NCBI GenBank assembly: GCA_002354735.1
Contig: DEMD01000003.1
Span: 499,511-563,510, forward strand
Direction of reading: 5' to 3'
Length of the DNA stretch: 64,000 nucleotides
Origin: Gammaproteobacteria bacterium UBA2679
GTDB taxonomy: Bacteria > Pseudomonadota > Gammaproteobacteria > Pseudomonadales > Oleiphilaceae
The position numbers and the translations under genes were made by a program. Below the pieces are notes generated by a model. That model searched no databases. It was not told the origin of the DNA and was given only the letters and a program-made list of their open reading frames with translations. Of this stretch, positions 8,836-16,732 are shown piece after piece; within the stretch, counting starts at the first letter, position 1, and every line of letters begins with the position of its first letter.

Positions 8836-10008
8836 TTAGAATACAAAATCAAGGCCGACGGCAAAGATTTCTGCCTCGCGCTGTGGATTGTCATCATCCA
8901 TCACCGTGGTGTAGTCAGCCTTCAGGGCGACGGCGGCATCGAAGTCATATCTCACGCCGAAGATCCAGAACTCGCTATCTTCCTTCTGGGCTTCCTGCAG
9001 ACCTCTCACGCCGGTCGCCAGTGCGGCCAGCTGCGCCTGCTCCAGACGTTCAGCAGCGTTCGAACTCGCTTCGTTCTCATCCTGTCCGTATGTACCGTGG
9101 AAGGTGAACTGGGCGAACCGGTAGCCTCCAGTAACATACCAGGACTTCTGATCACTGAAGCTCGATTCGCCAAAGTTCTGATCGCTGTACTCGACCAGGC
9201 CGAAGACAGTACCGTTATCCCAGCCTGCGTAGACGTCCCATGTGAATACTTCGACGTCGTCATTGAGCAGTTCGAAAACGTCATCACGAAGTGTTGGCGG
9301 CAAACCGGATGCTGCCAACAACAGCGGTGCCAGCTCAGGGTTGGCGCCGAGCACATCGTAGGATAACTCCGGGATGTAGGCGAGGTTGAAACCGAAGTTG
9401 AACTCTTCAAAGTTCATATCGGCCGAAAATATATGACTGAGCTGGAGTTCGATAGTAGCGGGATTGCCGCCCGTCGAGGGAACGAAATCATCGATGGTCG
9501 AACCCAGCAGGTTATACTGAAGATTGACCTCGAGATCTCCAGCATAAGTCTGGAAGGCAGCACCAACGCCGTCGCCAGAAGAGAACGGAACGGAATATAC
9601 GCCCTGCGGCAGCCGCAACCACGGGTAGGCGTAGCCCACATCCACATAACCCGAATACTTGTACTGCTTGAAGCGCTGACGCCCGAAGAATAGCTTCAGG
9701 TTGGAGGTGGCTTCATACGAAAGGTAAGCCCACTCAAAGGTCGGATCGAACTGATCTTCACCGCGAGCGAGAATCTGGGCAGTCGCCGACCACTTCTCAC
9801 TCAGCCGAGAACTCACTTGAACTGCAAAGCGTGATTCGTTCTGGAAATCGAAGTCTTCGTCGATGCCGTAAAGTGACTCGTCTTCGTCATTGGTCATACT
9901 GCCAATGATCGAACCGAAACCGTTGATGTCAATCGCGTTGACATCAAGCGCATGAGCGGTAAATGGCATTACCAACCCTACGCACAGTGAAAATGCAGGT
10001 AGTTTCAT
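8836..10008 (-). CDS. outer-membrane porin-like beta-barrel protein
   Basis: This 390-residue protein has a signal peptide (SLCVGLVMPFTAHA, cleavage before LDVNAI), an acidic, aromatic-rich body with alternating strands, and a C-terminal Phe (VGLDFVF) typical of outer-membrane barrels. Repeated WSATAQIL, LKLFFGRQRF and WDVYAGW-type strands fit a 16-strand-like diffusion porin. It is the first gene of a two-gene unit with the PstS-like binding protein, which suggests anion uptake across the outer membrane. Substrate specificity is inference only. Confidence 0.75.
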   Translation of the reverse strand: MKLPAFSLCVGLVMPFTAHALDVNAIDINGFGSIIGSMTNDEDESLYGIDEDFDFQNESRFAVQVSSRLSEKWSATAQILARGEDQFDPTFEWAYLSYEATSNLKLFFGRQRFKQYKYSGYVDVGYAYPWLRLPQGVYSVPFSSGDGVGAAFQTYAGDLEVNLQYNLLGSTIDDFVPSTGGNPATIELQLSHIFSADMNFEEFNFGFNLAYIPELSYDVLGANPELAPLLLAASGLPPTLRDDVFELLNDDVEVFTWDVYAGWDNGTVFGLVEYSDQNFGESSFSDQKSWYVTGGYRFAQFTFHGTYGQDENEASSNAAERLEQAQLAALATGVRGLQEAQKEDSEFWIFGVRYDFDAAVALKADYTTVMDDDNPQREAEIFAVGLDFVF

Positions 10009-10152
10009 CGCATACCCTTGAGGTTGTAGAAATACAACTCAAGGTATAGACATGGATCAGCTGGGAGTCAACTAATGAAAGCAAAAAATCAGGTATTTAA
10101 ATCAGCGCGTTAGCGCACAGCTCGGCAAACCGCCAGTCTGACAGAGACGCGC

Positions 10153-10509
<357 letters not shown>

Positions 10510-10613
10510 TCAGATTTAATGAAGTGCCTGAACAACCCCAATGGGCGCTTGAATGACTCACATTGTTTACGGCTCTGACCGAAGTATAACCCATGGTCAA
10601 ACGCGTCTGTCAG

Positions 10614-10640
10614 GGGGTCCGAACTCGCAAGCAGGACCCC
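10614..10640 (-). terminator. stem-loop downstream of the PNPOx-like gene
   Basis: GGGGTCC and GGACCCC form a seven-base-pair GC-rich stem around a 13-base loop, just after the stop at 10654. No T tract follows on the minus strand, so it may be a weak terminator or an mRNA-stabilising hairpin. Confidence 0.4.
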
Positions 10641-10653
10641 GTTCACTAATATA

Positions 10654-11136
10654 TCAGCCCAGCTTCTTATTCTCACCCATATTAGGCGTCTCGTCCTTGA
10701 TATTTGCCTTGGCAATCTTGTACAGCTGCACCAGTTTGCTCGACGGCGAATCCCAATACTGCGCAAGATAGGTATCGATCTTCAGCAGCGCGACGTCAGG
10801 GCTGCTCTTGCCTTCAGGAAACCAGGCGGACACGACATCATTCCAGTAGGTGTCTATCGTTGCCTGATCGGACACAAGTGTTGCCACACCCGAGATAGAA
10901 ACGAAGGTCTTCTTGGCTGGATCACTGAAGGCTACATTGACCTCGCGATTATGCAGAATTTCGTCAACCTTGGTGTCTGACTTGTGGGTGAAGAAGTAGA
11001 GCGAACCGCTGAAGTCGTCCTGCACCAGCTGCATCGGGCGGCTTTGCAGAAAATCACCATTCCAATTCGCAAGCATGCCAGTGCCGACGGGCTTGATCAT
11101 TTTCCACAGCTTGGCGGTCTCGTCTTTGGATAACAT
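10654..11136 (-). CDS. pyridoxamine 5'-phosphate oxidase-like flavin-binding protein (general stress protein 26 type)
   Basis: This 160-residue protein has the split-barrel fold pattern of the PNPOx-like superfamily: MLANWNGDFLQSRPMQLV, then LYFFTHKSDTKVDEI and VNVAFSDPAKKTFVSISG. It resembles general stress protein 26 proteins, which bind FMN or related flavins. The start at 11136 is set by AGGAG seven bases upstream; the frame is open to 11157. It is a single-gene unit upstream of glnK. The enzymatic role is unknown, and true PNP oxidase activity is unlikely given the short length. Confidence 0.78.
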   Translation of the reverse strand: MLSKDETAKLWKMIKPVGTGMLANWNGDFLQSRPMQLVQDDFSGSLYFFTHKSDTKVDEILHNREVNVAFSDPAKKTFVSISGVATLVSDQATIDTYWNDVVSAWFPEGKSSPDVALLKIDTYLAQYWDSPSSKLVQLYKIAKANIKDETPNMGENKKLG

Positions 11137-11260
11137 ATAGGGTCTCCTTGTAATCACTCATTCGCGGGGCTTTCTCGAAAGCTTCACCGCATCTCAGTGT
11201 ATGAGTACGCAGAGGACAGACAATTGCGCTACCTGGTATCGCGAGCCTGTCGAGGTAAGA

Positions 11261-11674
11261 TCATATCCGCCTTTCGGTGCGGCGCAGGGCAATAAGCAGC
11301 TCGGCATCAGCGGGAGAAAGCTGGCAGGTGCGAACAAGGTCAGCCACCGTGGCACCGGCATTGACCAGCTTCTCTGCCTCGGCGAGATCGAACTGGGCGT
11401 CGCTTGCCGGGTAGTGAGCCGACTGCTGGGTCTGCTCACTTTTCTGTAGCCGCTGACTCAGCATGACGACCCGCCGGCCTACACCACGCTCGCCCTCAGC
11501 CAGTATCTGTAACTTCGCCTGCTGCGCATCGACCCGCTCTGTGAGGCGCTGTGTATCGCGTCGCACCCGCACCAGATAAGCCAGTGTGAGAATGGAAAAA
11601 CCTATGGCGACAATCGCGACGATCGAGATAACAAGAAGGACGCTGAACTGGTGGCGAAGCAGTAACTCGCTCAT
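11261..11674 (-). CDS. DUF2802 membrane-anchored protein at end of che operon
   Basis: This 137-residue protein has one N-terminal transmembrane helix (VLLVISIVAIVAIGFSILTL), a coiled-coil-like stretch (RRDTQRLTERVDAQQAKLQ) and a C-terminal helical DUF2802 domain (EKLVNAGATVADLVRTCQLS ... AELLIALRR). It corresponds to the gene that closes the chemotaxis operon in Pseudomonas (PA1465-like position). It lies 22 bases after cheW. Its function is not established. The conserved neighbourhood suggests a link to flagella or chemosensory arrays. Confidence 0.8.
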   Translation of the reverse strand: MSELLLRHQFSVLLVISIVAIVAIGFSILTLAYLVRVRRDTQRLTERVDAQQAKLQILAEGERGVGRRVVMLSQRLQKSEQTQQSAHYPASDAQFDLAEAEKLVNAGATVADLVRTCQLSPADAELLIALRRTERRI

Positions 11675-11696
11675 CTACCCGACCTTGCGAAATGGC

Positions 11697-12170
11697 CTAG
11701 CCGCCCCATTCGTCATCCAACATCAGTTTTTCGAACTCCACCAGAATAATCAGCTCGCCGTTCTTGTTACAGACGCCGTGTATGAACTTGGCGCTCTCTT
11801 CGTTGCCAACATTGGGCGCAGATTCGATTTCCGACTGCCGGAGATAGACCACCTCTGCCACTGAGTCGACGAGTATGCCCATGACTTGGGAATCGACTTC
11901 TATGACGACGATACGGCTGCTATCGGACACCTCTGACTCGGACAGTCCGAAGCGCTGGCGGGTGTCGATGACTGTCACCACATTGCCGCGCAGATTGATG
12001 ATGCCCATTACGTAGGACGGCGATCCTGGAACTGGTGCGATTTCTGTGTAGCGCAGGACCTCCTGTATCTGCATCACATTGATGCCATAGGTCTCGTGAT
12101 CAAGTCTGAAAGTGACGTACTGCAGTACCGGGTCGTCGGAACTTTTGGCATGTCCGCTGCTGGATGCCAT
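11697..12170 (-). CDS. cheW: chemotaxis coupling protein CheW
   Basis: A 157-residue CheW domain protein (LQYVTFRLDHETYGINVMQI at the start, VMGIINLRGNVVTVIDTR in the middle). It couples methyl-accepting receptors to CheA in the polar array. The start ATG at 12170 is chosen for its AGAGGA ribosome site eight bases upstream; the frame is open to 12248. It lies 117 bases after parP and 22 bases before the DUF2802 gene, in the same transcription direction as the whole che block. Confidence 0.95.
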   Translation of the reverse strand: MASSSGHAKSSDDPVLQYVTFRLDHETYGINVMQIQEVLRYTEIAPVPGSPSYVMGIINLRGNVVTVIDTRQRFGLSESEVSDSSRIVVIEVDSQVMGILVDSVAEVVYLRQSEIESAPNVGNEESAKFIHGVCNKNGELIILVEFEKLMLDDEWGG

Positions 12171-12287
12171 ATTGTAATCCTCTTTGTCTGGCAGCTGTTC
12201 GTGGCGCGCACAGCCTGCGGAAACTCTTGGAATGTCTGCATTGAGCATAGATCATCGAAGGGCAAATGCCAGACCACGCGGTGGTGG

Positions 12288-13034
12288 TTAGTCTGCAAAA
12301 CCGCCGCCGGCCGAAGACTTCAGCATTCGGTCGAGGTGGATGTGCAGTTGGCGGGGGTCGATGAGGATACACAGGTCGGCGGCAAGGGTTCCGACGCACC
12401 ATGATCGTGAGGACCCTGCAGCCGGTTTACGCCATCTGATATCAGCGCTTTCCAGCTGGCGTACTTCGAGAATATCGTGGCTTGCCAACGCCCAATGACT
12501 ACCATAGAGCACGATCAGTCGCTGGACCGGTTCTGTCTGCTGCGCAGCCTGCCGATTGAACAAGCTGAGCATGTCCACGACGCATAAACGCTCGCGTGGC
12601 ATCTGTACGATACCAAGTATCCAGCTCATCATACCGGGCAGTTCGTGTACGGTTTCGTCATACTTGTGCACACTGCTGATACCCAGCAGCGGCAACGCCA
12701 GCTTGAAAGGGCCGACCCGAAACAGCAGACAGTCGAACACGTCCGGCAGGCCGGCATACGCAGCCATGGGTGGATCGACTTCTGGGATGCGAGCTGACGC
12801 CTTTTTATCGACGATGCTGGCTAGTGGGAGCGGTTCGGAAACCGGTGGCTGTGCCGGCTCTTGCGGCTCTGCTGGTTCTGGAGACGCTGCTGGTGCCGCT
12901 GGTTCCGCTGGTTCCGCTGGTTCTGCCGGTTTCGCTGGTTCTGGAGACTCTGCTGGCTCCGTCAGCTCTGGCTCGTCCGTGAGCAGGTCGGTCAGATAGC
13001 CCATGAATTCCGCATCGCGGCTCTGGCGGCTCAT
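12288..13034 (-). CDS. parP: ParP: CheW-like array-positioning protein with Pro/Glu/Ala-rich N-terminus
   Basis: This 248-residue protein has a short N-terminal segment (MSRQSRDAEFMGYLTDLLTD), then about 50 residues of EPA/PAEP repeats (residues 22-65), and a C-terminal CheW-like domain (CLLFRVGPFKLALPLLGISS ... ILGIVQMPRERLCVVDML). In Vibrio, ParP uses its C-terminal AIF domain to bind CheA and its N-terminal part to bind ParC, holding arrays at the old pole. Gene order next to parC and upstream of cheW matches Vibrio and Pseudomonas. Its ATG overlaps the parC stop by four bases. Confidence 0.87.
   Translation of the reverse strand: MSRQSRDAEFMGYLTDLLTDEPELTEPAESPEPAKPAEPAEPAEPAAPAASPEPAEPQEPAQPPVSEPLPLASIVDKKASARIPEVDPPMAAYAGLPDVFDCLLFRVGPFKLALPLLGISSVHKYDETVHELPGMMSWILGIVQMPRERLCVVDMLSLFNRQAAQQTEPVQRLIVLYGSHWALASHDILEVRQLESADIRWRKPAAGSSRSWCVGTLAADLCILIDPRQLHIHLDRMLKSSAGGGFAD
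12845..12965 (-). repeat. nine-base coding repeats in parP (EPA/PAEP region)
   Basis: Tandem and near-tandem copies of a nine-base unit of the type CTGGTTCCG (plus strand) encode the Pro-Ala-Glu-rich linker. The array alternates with diverged copies and is in frame throughout. Such repeats can change length by slippage. Confidence 0.7.
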
Positions 13035-13837
13035 GACGATCCGCTTGTTACTGGTGTCCCGAGCACGTCCTGCAGCAATCGATTATAGGCCTTGACTCCA
13101 TGTGTGGACGGATCGAACAGCGAGGGCACCTGCCCGGCCTGGCTGGCATCCCTGAAACGGGTATCTACCGGAATGGCGTAGCGCCACGCCGTATCAGGAT
13201 AATCGTTCTTGATGCGGCGCAGACTCTTCACAGAGGCGCCCGTCCTTCGATCGAACATGGTCGGCACGATGGTGTAGGGCAACAGCCGTTTCTGACTACG
13301 CATGACCATGGTCAGGGTATGCAGCATGCGTTCCAGCCCCTTGAGAGCGAGAAATTCGGTCTGCACGGGAATCAGGATTCGTTCGCAGGCTGCCAGCGAG
13401 TTGATCAGCAGCACGCCGAGTACGGGCGTATTGTCGAGCAATACCACATCGAACTCATCACGCAGTGACGCCAACGCTTTCTTAAGTACCAGCCCCATAC
13501 CCTCGACTCCTGCCAACTTGCGCTCCAGAGTAGCCTGCAGAGTCGAAGCAGGCAGCAGCATCAGGTTAGGACAGGATGTGTCGCGCAGCAGCTGGGCAGG
13601 CAGGTCGGGCGGGACCTCGCGACGTCCGTCAGGATTCAGAACAGAAGTGAAAATGTCGTGAACGCTGCCCTGCAACCGGTCAGGATCATGCCCGAAATAG
13701 GACGTGAGCGAGCCCTGAGGATCGAGATCCACGAGCAGAACACGTTTGCCCTGCCCGGCCAGTAAGCCGCCAAGGGCGACGGCGGTCGTGGTCTTGCCTA
13801 CGCCGCCTTTCTGATTGGCAATGGTGATGACTTGCAT
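13031..13837 (-). CDS. parC: ParA-family ATPase ParC of the chemotaxis operon
   Basis: This 268-residue protein has a deviant Walker A motif near the N-terminus (NQKGGVGKTTTAVAL), LLVDLDPQGSLTSYFG and VVLLDNTPVLG. ParA-type ATPases position cargo through ATP-dependent dimerisation. The orphan ParA in che operons (ParC) brings chemosensory arrays to the cell pole with ParP. No parB gene is nearby, as expected for this non-plasmid type. It lies 23 bases after motD and overlaps parP by four bases. Confidence 0.9.
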   Translation of the reverse strand: MQVITIANQKGGVGKTTTAVALGGLLAGQGKRVLLVDLDPQGSLTSYFGHDPDRLQGSVHDIFTSVLNPDGRREVPPDLPAQLLRDTSCPNLMLLPASTLQATLERKLAGVEGMGLVLKKALASLRDEFDVVLLDNTPVLGVLLINSLAACERILIPVQTEFLALKGLERMLHTLTMVMRSQKRLLPYTIVPTMFDRRTGASVKSLRRIKNDYPDTAWRYAIPVDTRFRDASQAGQVPSLFDPSTHGVKAYNRLLQDVLGTPVTSGSS

Positions 13838-13860
13838 GTGTGATCTGCACTTCCACTGGG

Positions 13861-14649
13861 CTACTCCGCCGGAACGCGGCGGATGAACTGGCGGACCTTG
13901 TCGGACCTGGCAACGAGAATAACGACTCTGCGATTGCGCGCCCGACCGGCAGTGGTGCTATTGTCGGCAAGAGGCTGATATTCCCCATAGCCAACGGCGG
14001 CAACCTGCTGCGGTCCTACTCCTCCCATTATCAACAACCGTGCCATCGCTGCCGCCCGTGCTGCCGACAGCTCCCAGTTGGAGGGGTAAACATCTGATCG
14101 TATGGGGATATTATCAGTAAACCCCTCAACGACGATGGCATTCGGGTAGTCTTTCAGAATTTCAGAGATACTGTCGATCAAGGTAAAAGCGGCATCGACC
14201 GGCAAGGCATCACCGCTTGTGAACAGCAAATTGTTCCGTAAAGAAAGTTCTATCCATTCGTCCGTGACTTCGACGGTGACCAGACCCTTCCCAATCAGGG
14301 TTTTCAGCTTACTCTCAAAACGTCTCGAAATGTCACGCAAACGACCTTCTTCATCGCTGTGGCGGGTCGTACCTTCATCACGGTCTGGCTGTTCGAATGG
14401 CAGCAGATTTGGCACATCAGAGTGTGGCTGGGTTGCAGACTCCTCGCCTATCTGGATGGGCTGAACGGCCCTTTGAGTGGCGTTGAAGACGCCATCCAGC
14501 GTTTGCGACAGTATCTTGTATTTGCCGTCGTTAACCGATGACACGGAATACATGACGACGAAAAACGCGAATAGCAGCGTGATGAAGTCAGCATAGGAGA
14601 CGAGCCAGCGCTCGTGATTCTCCGGCGCTTCAGCGCCTCGCTTGCGCAT
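13861..14649 (-). CDS. motD: flagellar stator protein MotD
   Basis: This 262-residue MotB-type protein has an N-terminal transmembrane helix with the proton-binding Asp (SYADFITLLFAFFVVMYS) and a periplasmic OmpA-like peptidoglycan-binding domain (IVVEGFTDNIPI ... NWELSAARAAAMAR ... RRVVILV). With MotC it forms the second stator set, which in Pseudomonas supports swarming under high load. I place the start at the ATG 14649 with GAGG nearby. A GTG at 14658 in frame is an alternative three codons earlier. Confidence 0.92.
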   Translation of the reverse strand: MRKRGAEAPENHERWLVSYADFITLLFAFFVVMYSVSSVNDGKYKILSQTLDGVFNATQRAVQPIQIGEESATQPHSDVPNLLPFEQPDRDEGTTRHSDEEGRLRDISRRFESKLKTLIGKGLVTVEVTDEWIELSLRNNLLFTSGDALPVDAAFTLIDSISEILKDYPNAIVVEGFTDNIPIRSDVYPSNWELSAARAAAMARLLIMGGVGPQQVAAVGYGEYQPLADNSTTAGRARNRRVVILVARSDKVRQFIRRVPAE

Positions 14650-14667
14650 GCGCCTCACTGGGTAATC

Positions 14668-15411
14668 CTAGGCTGACTCATAGCTCTGCAGCTTCATTTC
14701 GATGGCACGAGGGTTCTCACCCTCTGCAATCGCAACAACGCCCTCGAGCAGCATCTCGCGATACTGGGTCTTGCTGTGCACCAGACTTTTCAGTTTGCTG
14801 GCGACCGGGAAGAAGAGAAGATTGGCAAGTGCAACGCCATAAATGGTTGCTACGAAGGCTGTCGCGATACCCGGACCAAGCTTGGAGGGATCTGCAAGAT
14901 TCTGCATGACATGAATGAGACCGAGCACCGCTCCAAGAATGCCGAGGGTGGGCGCATAACCACCCATCGCATCGTAGACTTTGGCCGCGTCCATATCGAC
15001 CTTCTCAAAGTTATCGAGCTCAAGCTCGAGCACCGAACGAATGATTTCCGGCTCTGCCCCATCTACGAGCAGTTGTAGTCCCTTGCGGGAAAAAGCATCT
15101 GATTCGGACTCCGCGATGGCTTCAAGTCCTAGCAGGCCCTCCTTGCGGGCGGTATTGCTCCAGCTGACCACGCGCTCGATACCGGCCGAAAAATCCGGCT
15201 TCGGGGGCTTGATAATCCAGACCAGTTGACGCAAAGCGTTCTTCAGCACCTTGCCCGAGTGCTGGATGATTATTGCCCCGAGCGTTCCACCCACGACGAT
15301 GAGTCCGGCTGGCGCGTTGACCAGCGCAGCCAGATGGCCACCTTCGATGTAGTTACCGCCAATGACAGCGACCAGCGCGATGATGATGCCGACAATGCTG
15401 AGCACGTCCAT
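14668..15411 (-). CDS. motC: flagellar stator protein MotC
   Basis: This 247-residue MotA-type proton channel subunit starts MDVLSIVGIIIALVAVIGG, has four membrane segments and the conserved YAPTLGILGAVLGLIHVM segment. It pairs with MotD. The start at 15411 fits the family N-terminus. An in-frame ATG at 15423, just two bases from the cheB stop, is equally possible from spacing. It is 18 bases before motD. Confidence 0.9.
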   Translation of the reverse strand: MDVLSIVGIIIALVAVIGGNYIEGGHLAALVNAPAGLIVVGGTLGAIIIQHSGKVLKNALRQLVWIIKPPKPDFSAGIERVVSWSNTARKEGLLGLEAIAESESDAFSRKGLQLLVDGAEPEIIRSVLELELDNFEKVDMDAAKVYDAMGGYAPTLGILGAVLGLIHVMQNLADPSKLGPGIATAFVATIYGVALANLLFFPVASKLKSLVHSKTQYREMLLEGVVAIAEGENPRAIEMKLQSYESA

Positions 15412-15425
15412 CCGGGTGTGCATGC

Positions 15426-16721
15426 TCAGCTCGCAAACATCTGGTTCAGAAGCACGGGAAACTTGAGGAGATCGAGCGAACAATCGGAGAGACCGGCCTT
15501 GTCCACAGCCTGAGGCATGCCATAGATTACGCAACTCGCCTCATCCTGCGTCATGATGACCGCACCGCGCGATTTCAACAGTCGTGCACCTTCGAGTCCA
15601 TCGCTCCCCATGCCGGTCAGCACTATACCGAGCGCCTTGCCGTCGTAAGCTTTCGCGGCGGAGCCAAAGGTGATGTCGACACAGGGCTTATAGTTGATAC
15701 GTGCATCGCCTGCGATGATTCTCGCTATGACCTGGGAGCCACTACGCTCCAGAAAGGTCTGCATGCCGCCCGGTGCAATATAGACGCAGCCGTTCTTCAG
15801 CACTTGACCATCTTCGACCTGGGAAACGCTCAGCGCCGACAACTTGTTGAGCCTTTCAGCGAACGCTGGCGTGAAGGTCGAAGGCATGTGCTGTACCAGG
15901 ACGACTGGTCGGCTGAAGCCAGGTTTCAGCTCGCTGATGACCTTCTGAAGCGCTATCGGCCCGCCGGTCGAAGTACCGATGAGCACAATACCGGCCTGCC
16001 GAGCCCGTTCGAACACGCCACGATCCAGGCTACTGTTTCTGTCTGTTGGGCCGCGATCGGTCGGGCCGCGATCTGTTGGGCCGCGATCGGTCGGGCTACG
16101 ATCAGCCAGACTCCGATCAGTCGGGCTGCGAGCTGGCTTTGGCCGCTCAGATACTGGTGAGCGCTCAAGGACTGGCGAGCGCTCAGGGGCCAGCAAGGGC
16201 TTGCGCGGAGGCACTGATTTCGCGGTTACTGGAGCAGGTCGAAGATCTGGCCCTGGTGCCGGCCGAGCCGAACCGGTGATACGGCCTGATCGAGGCGCCG
16301 CACTCTCTGCACCAGTTCCACCTGCCTTGCGCGCAAGGCCCTTGATACGAGCGCTGAGCAGCTTCGCCAGATTGGCTGAATTCGAGGTGAGATCTTCAAA
16401 ACTCTTGGGCAGAAAATCAACGGCCCCGGCTTCGAGCGCGTCGAAGGTAACTCTGGCGCCCTCGTAGGTCAGAGACGAAAACATGAGAATCGGCACCGGC
16501 CGTTCAGCCATGATCAGTCTGACCGCAGAGATGCCATCCATTACGGGCATCTCATAGTCCATGGTGATGACATCCGGCTGGAGCGTACGGGCCATCTCAA
16601 CGGCCTGCGCACCATGTTCGGCGATACCGATCACCTGAAGATCCGGATCCTGGCTCAACAGGCTCTTGAGCCTGTTTCGGAAGAAGGCTGAGTCGTCACA
16701 TATGAGGAGCTTAACTGCCAT
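15426..16721 (-). CDS. cheB: chemotaxis methylesterase/response regulator CheB
   Basis: This 431-residue protein has an N-terminal receiver domain with acidic DD at 9-10 and phospho-acceptor D55 (MDYEMP). The C-terminal methylesterase has the Ser/His/Asp set S251 (GTSTGGP), H278 (QHMPSTFTP) and D374 (GMGSDG). It demethylates receptor glutamates and deamidates glutamines for adaptation. The linker between the domains (about residues 140-232) is unusually long and contains SPVxER and PTDR repeats. Typical CheB is about 350-370 residues, and the extra length is this linker. It is 11 bases after cheA. Confidence 0.95.
   Translation of the reverse strand: MAVKLLICDDSAFFRNRLKSLLSQDPDLQVIGIAEHGAQAVEMARTLQPDVITMDYEMPVMDGISAVRLIMAERPVPILMFSSLTYEGARVTFDALEAGAVDFLPKSFEDLTSNSANLAKLLSARIKGLARKAGGTGAESAAPRSGRITGSARPAPGPDLRPAPVTAKSVPPRKPLLAPERSPVLERSPVSERPKPARSPTDRSLADRSPTDRGPTDRGPTDRGPTDRNSSLDRGVFERARQAGIVLIGTSTGGPIALQKVISELKPGFSRPVVLVQHMPSTFTPAFAERLNKLSALSVSQVEDGQVLKNGCVYIAPGGMQTFLERSGSQVIARIIAGDARINYKPCVDITFGSAAKAYDGKALGIVLTGMGSDGLEGARLLKSRGAVIMTQDEASCVIYGMPQAVDKAGLSDCSLDLLKFPVLLNQMFAS
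16042..16131 (-). repeat. six tandem 15-base units in the cheB linker
   Basis: The plus strand reads as six 15-base units in a row of the type TCTGTTGGGCCGCGA or TCGGTCGGGCTACGA. Units 1 and 3 are identical, suggesting a 30-base higher-order period at the start. They encode (R)SPTDR/GPTDR pentapeptides on the minus strand and keep the frame. Diverged SPVxER copies lie just upstream in the gene. Confidence 0.85.
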
Positions 16722-16732
16722 CTGGAACCACT

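Noticed and set aside
11170..11184. Short hairpin GCTTTC-TC-GAAAGC upstream of the PNPOx-like gene
   Set aside because: No T tract on either strand and only a six-base stem; not convincing as a terminator.
16042..16131. Tandem repeats considered as a CRISPR array
   Set aside because: The units are 15 bases without spacers and keep the cheB reading frame; they are coding repeats.
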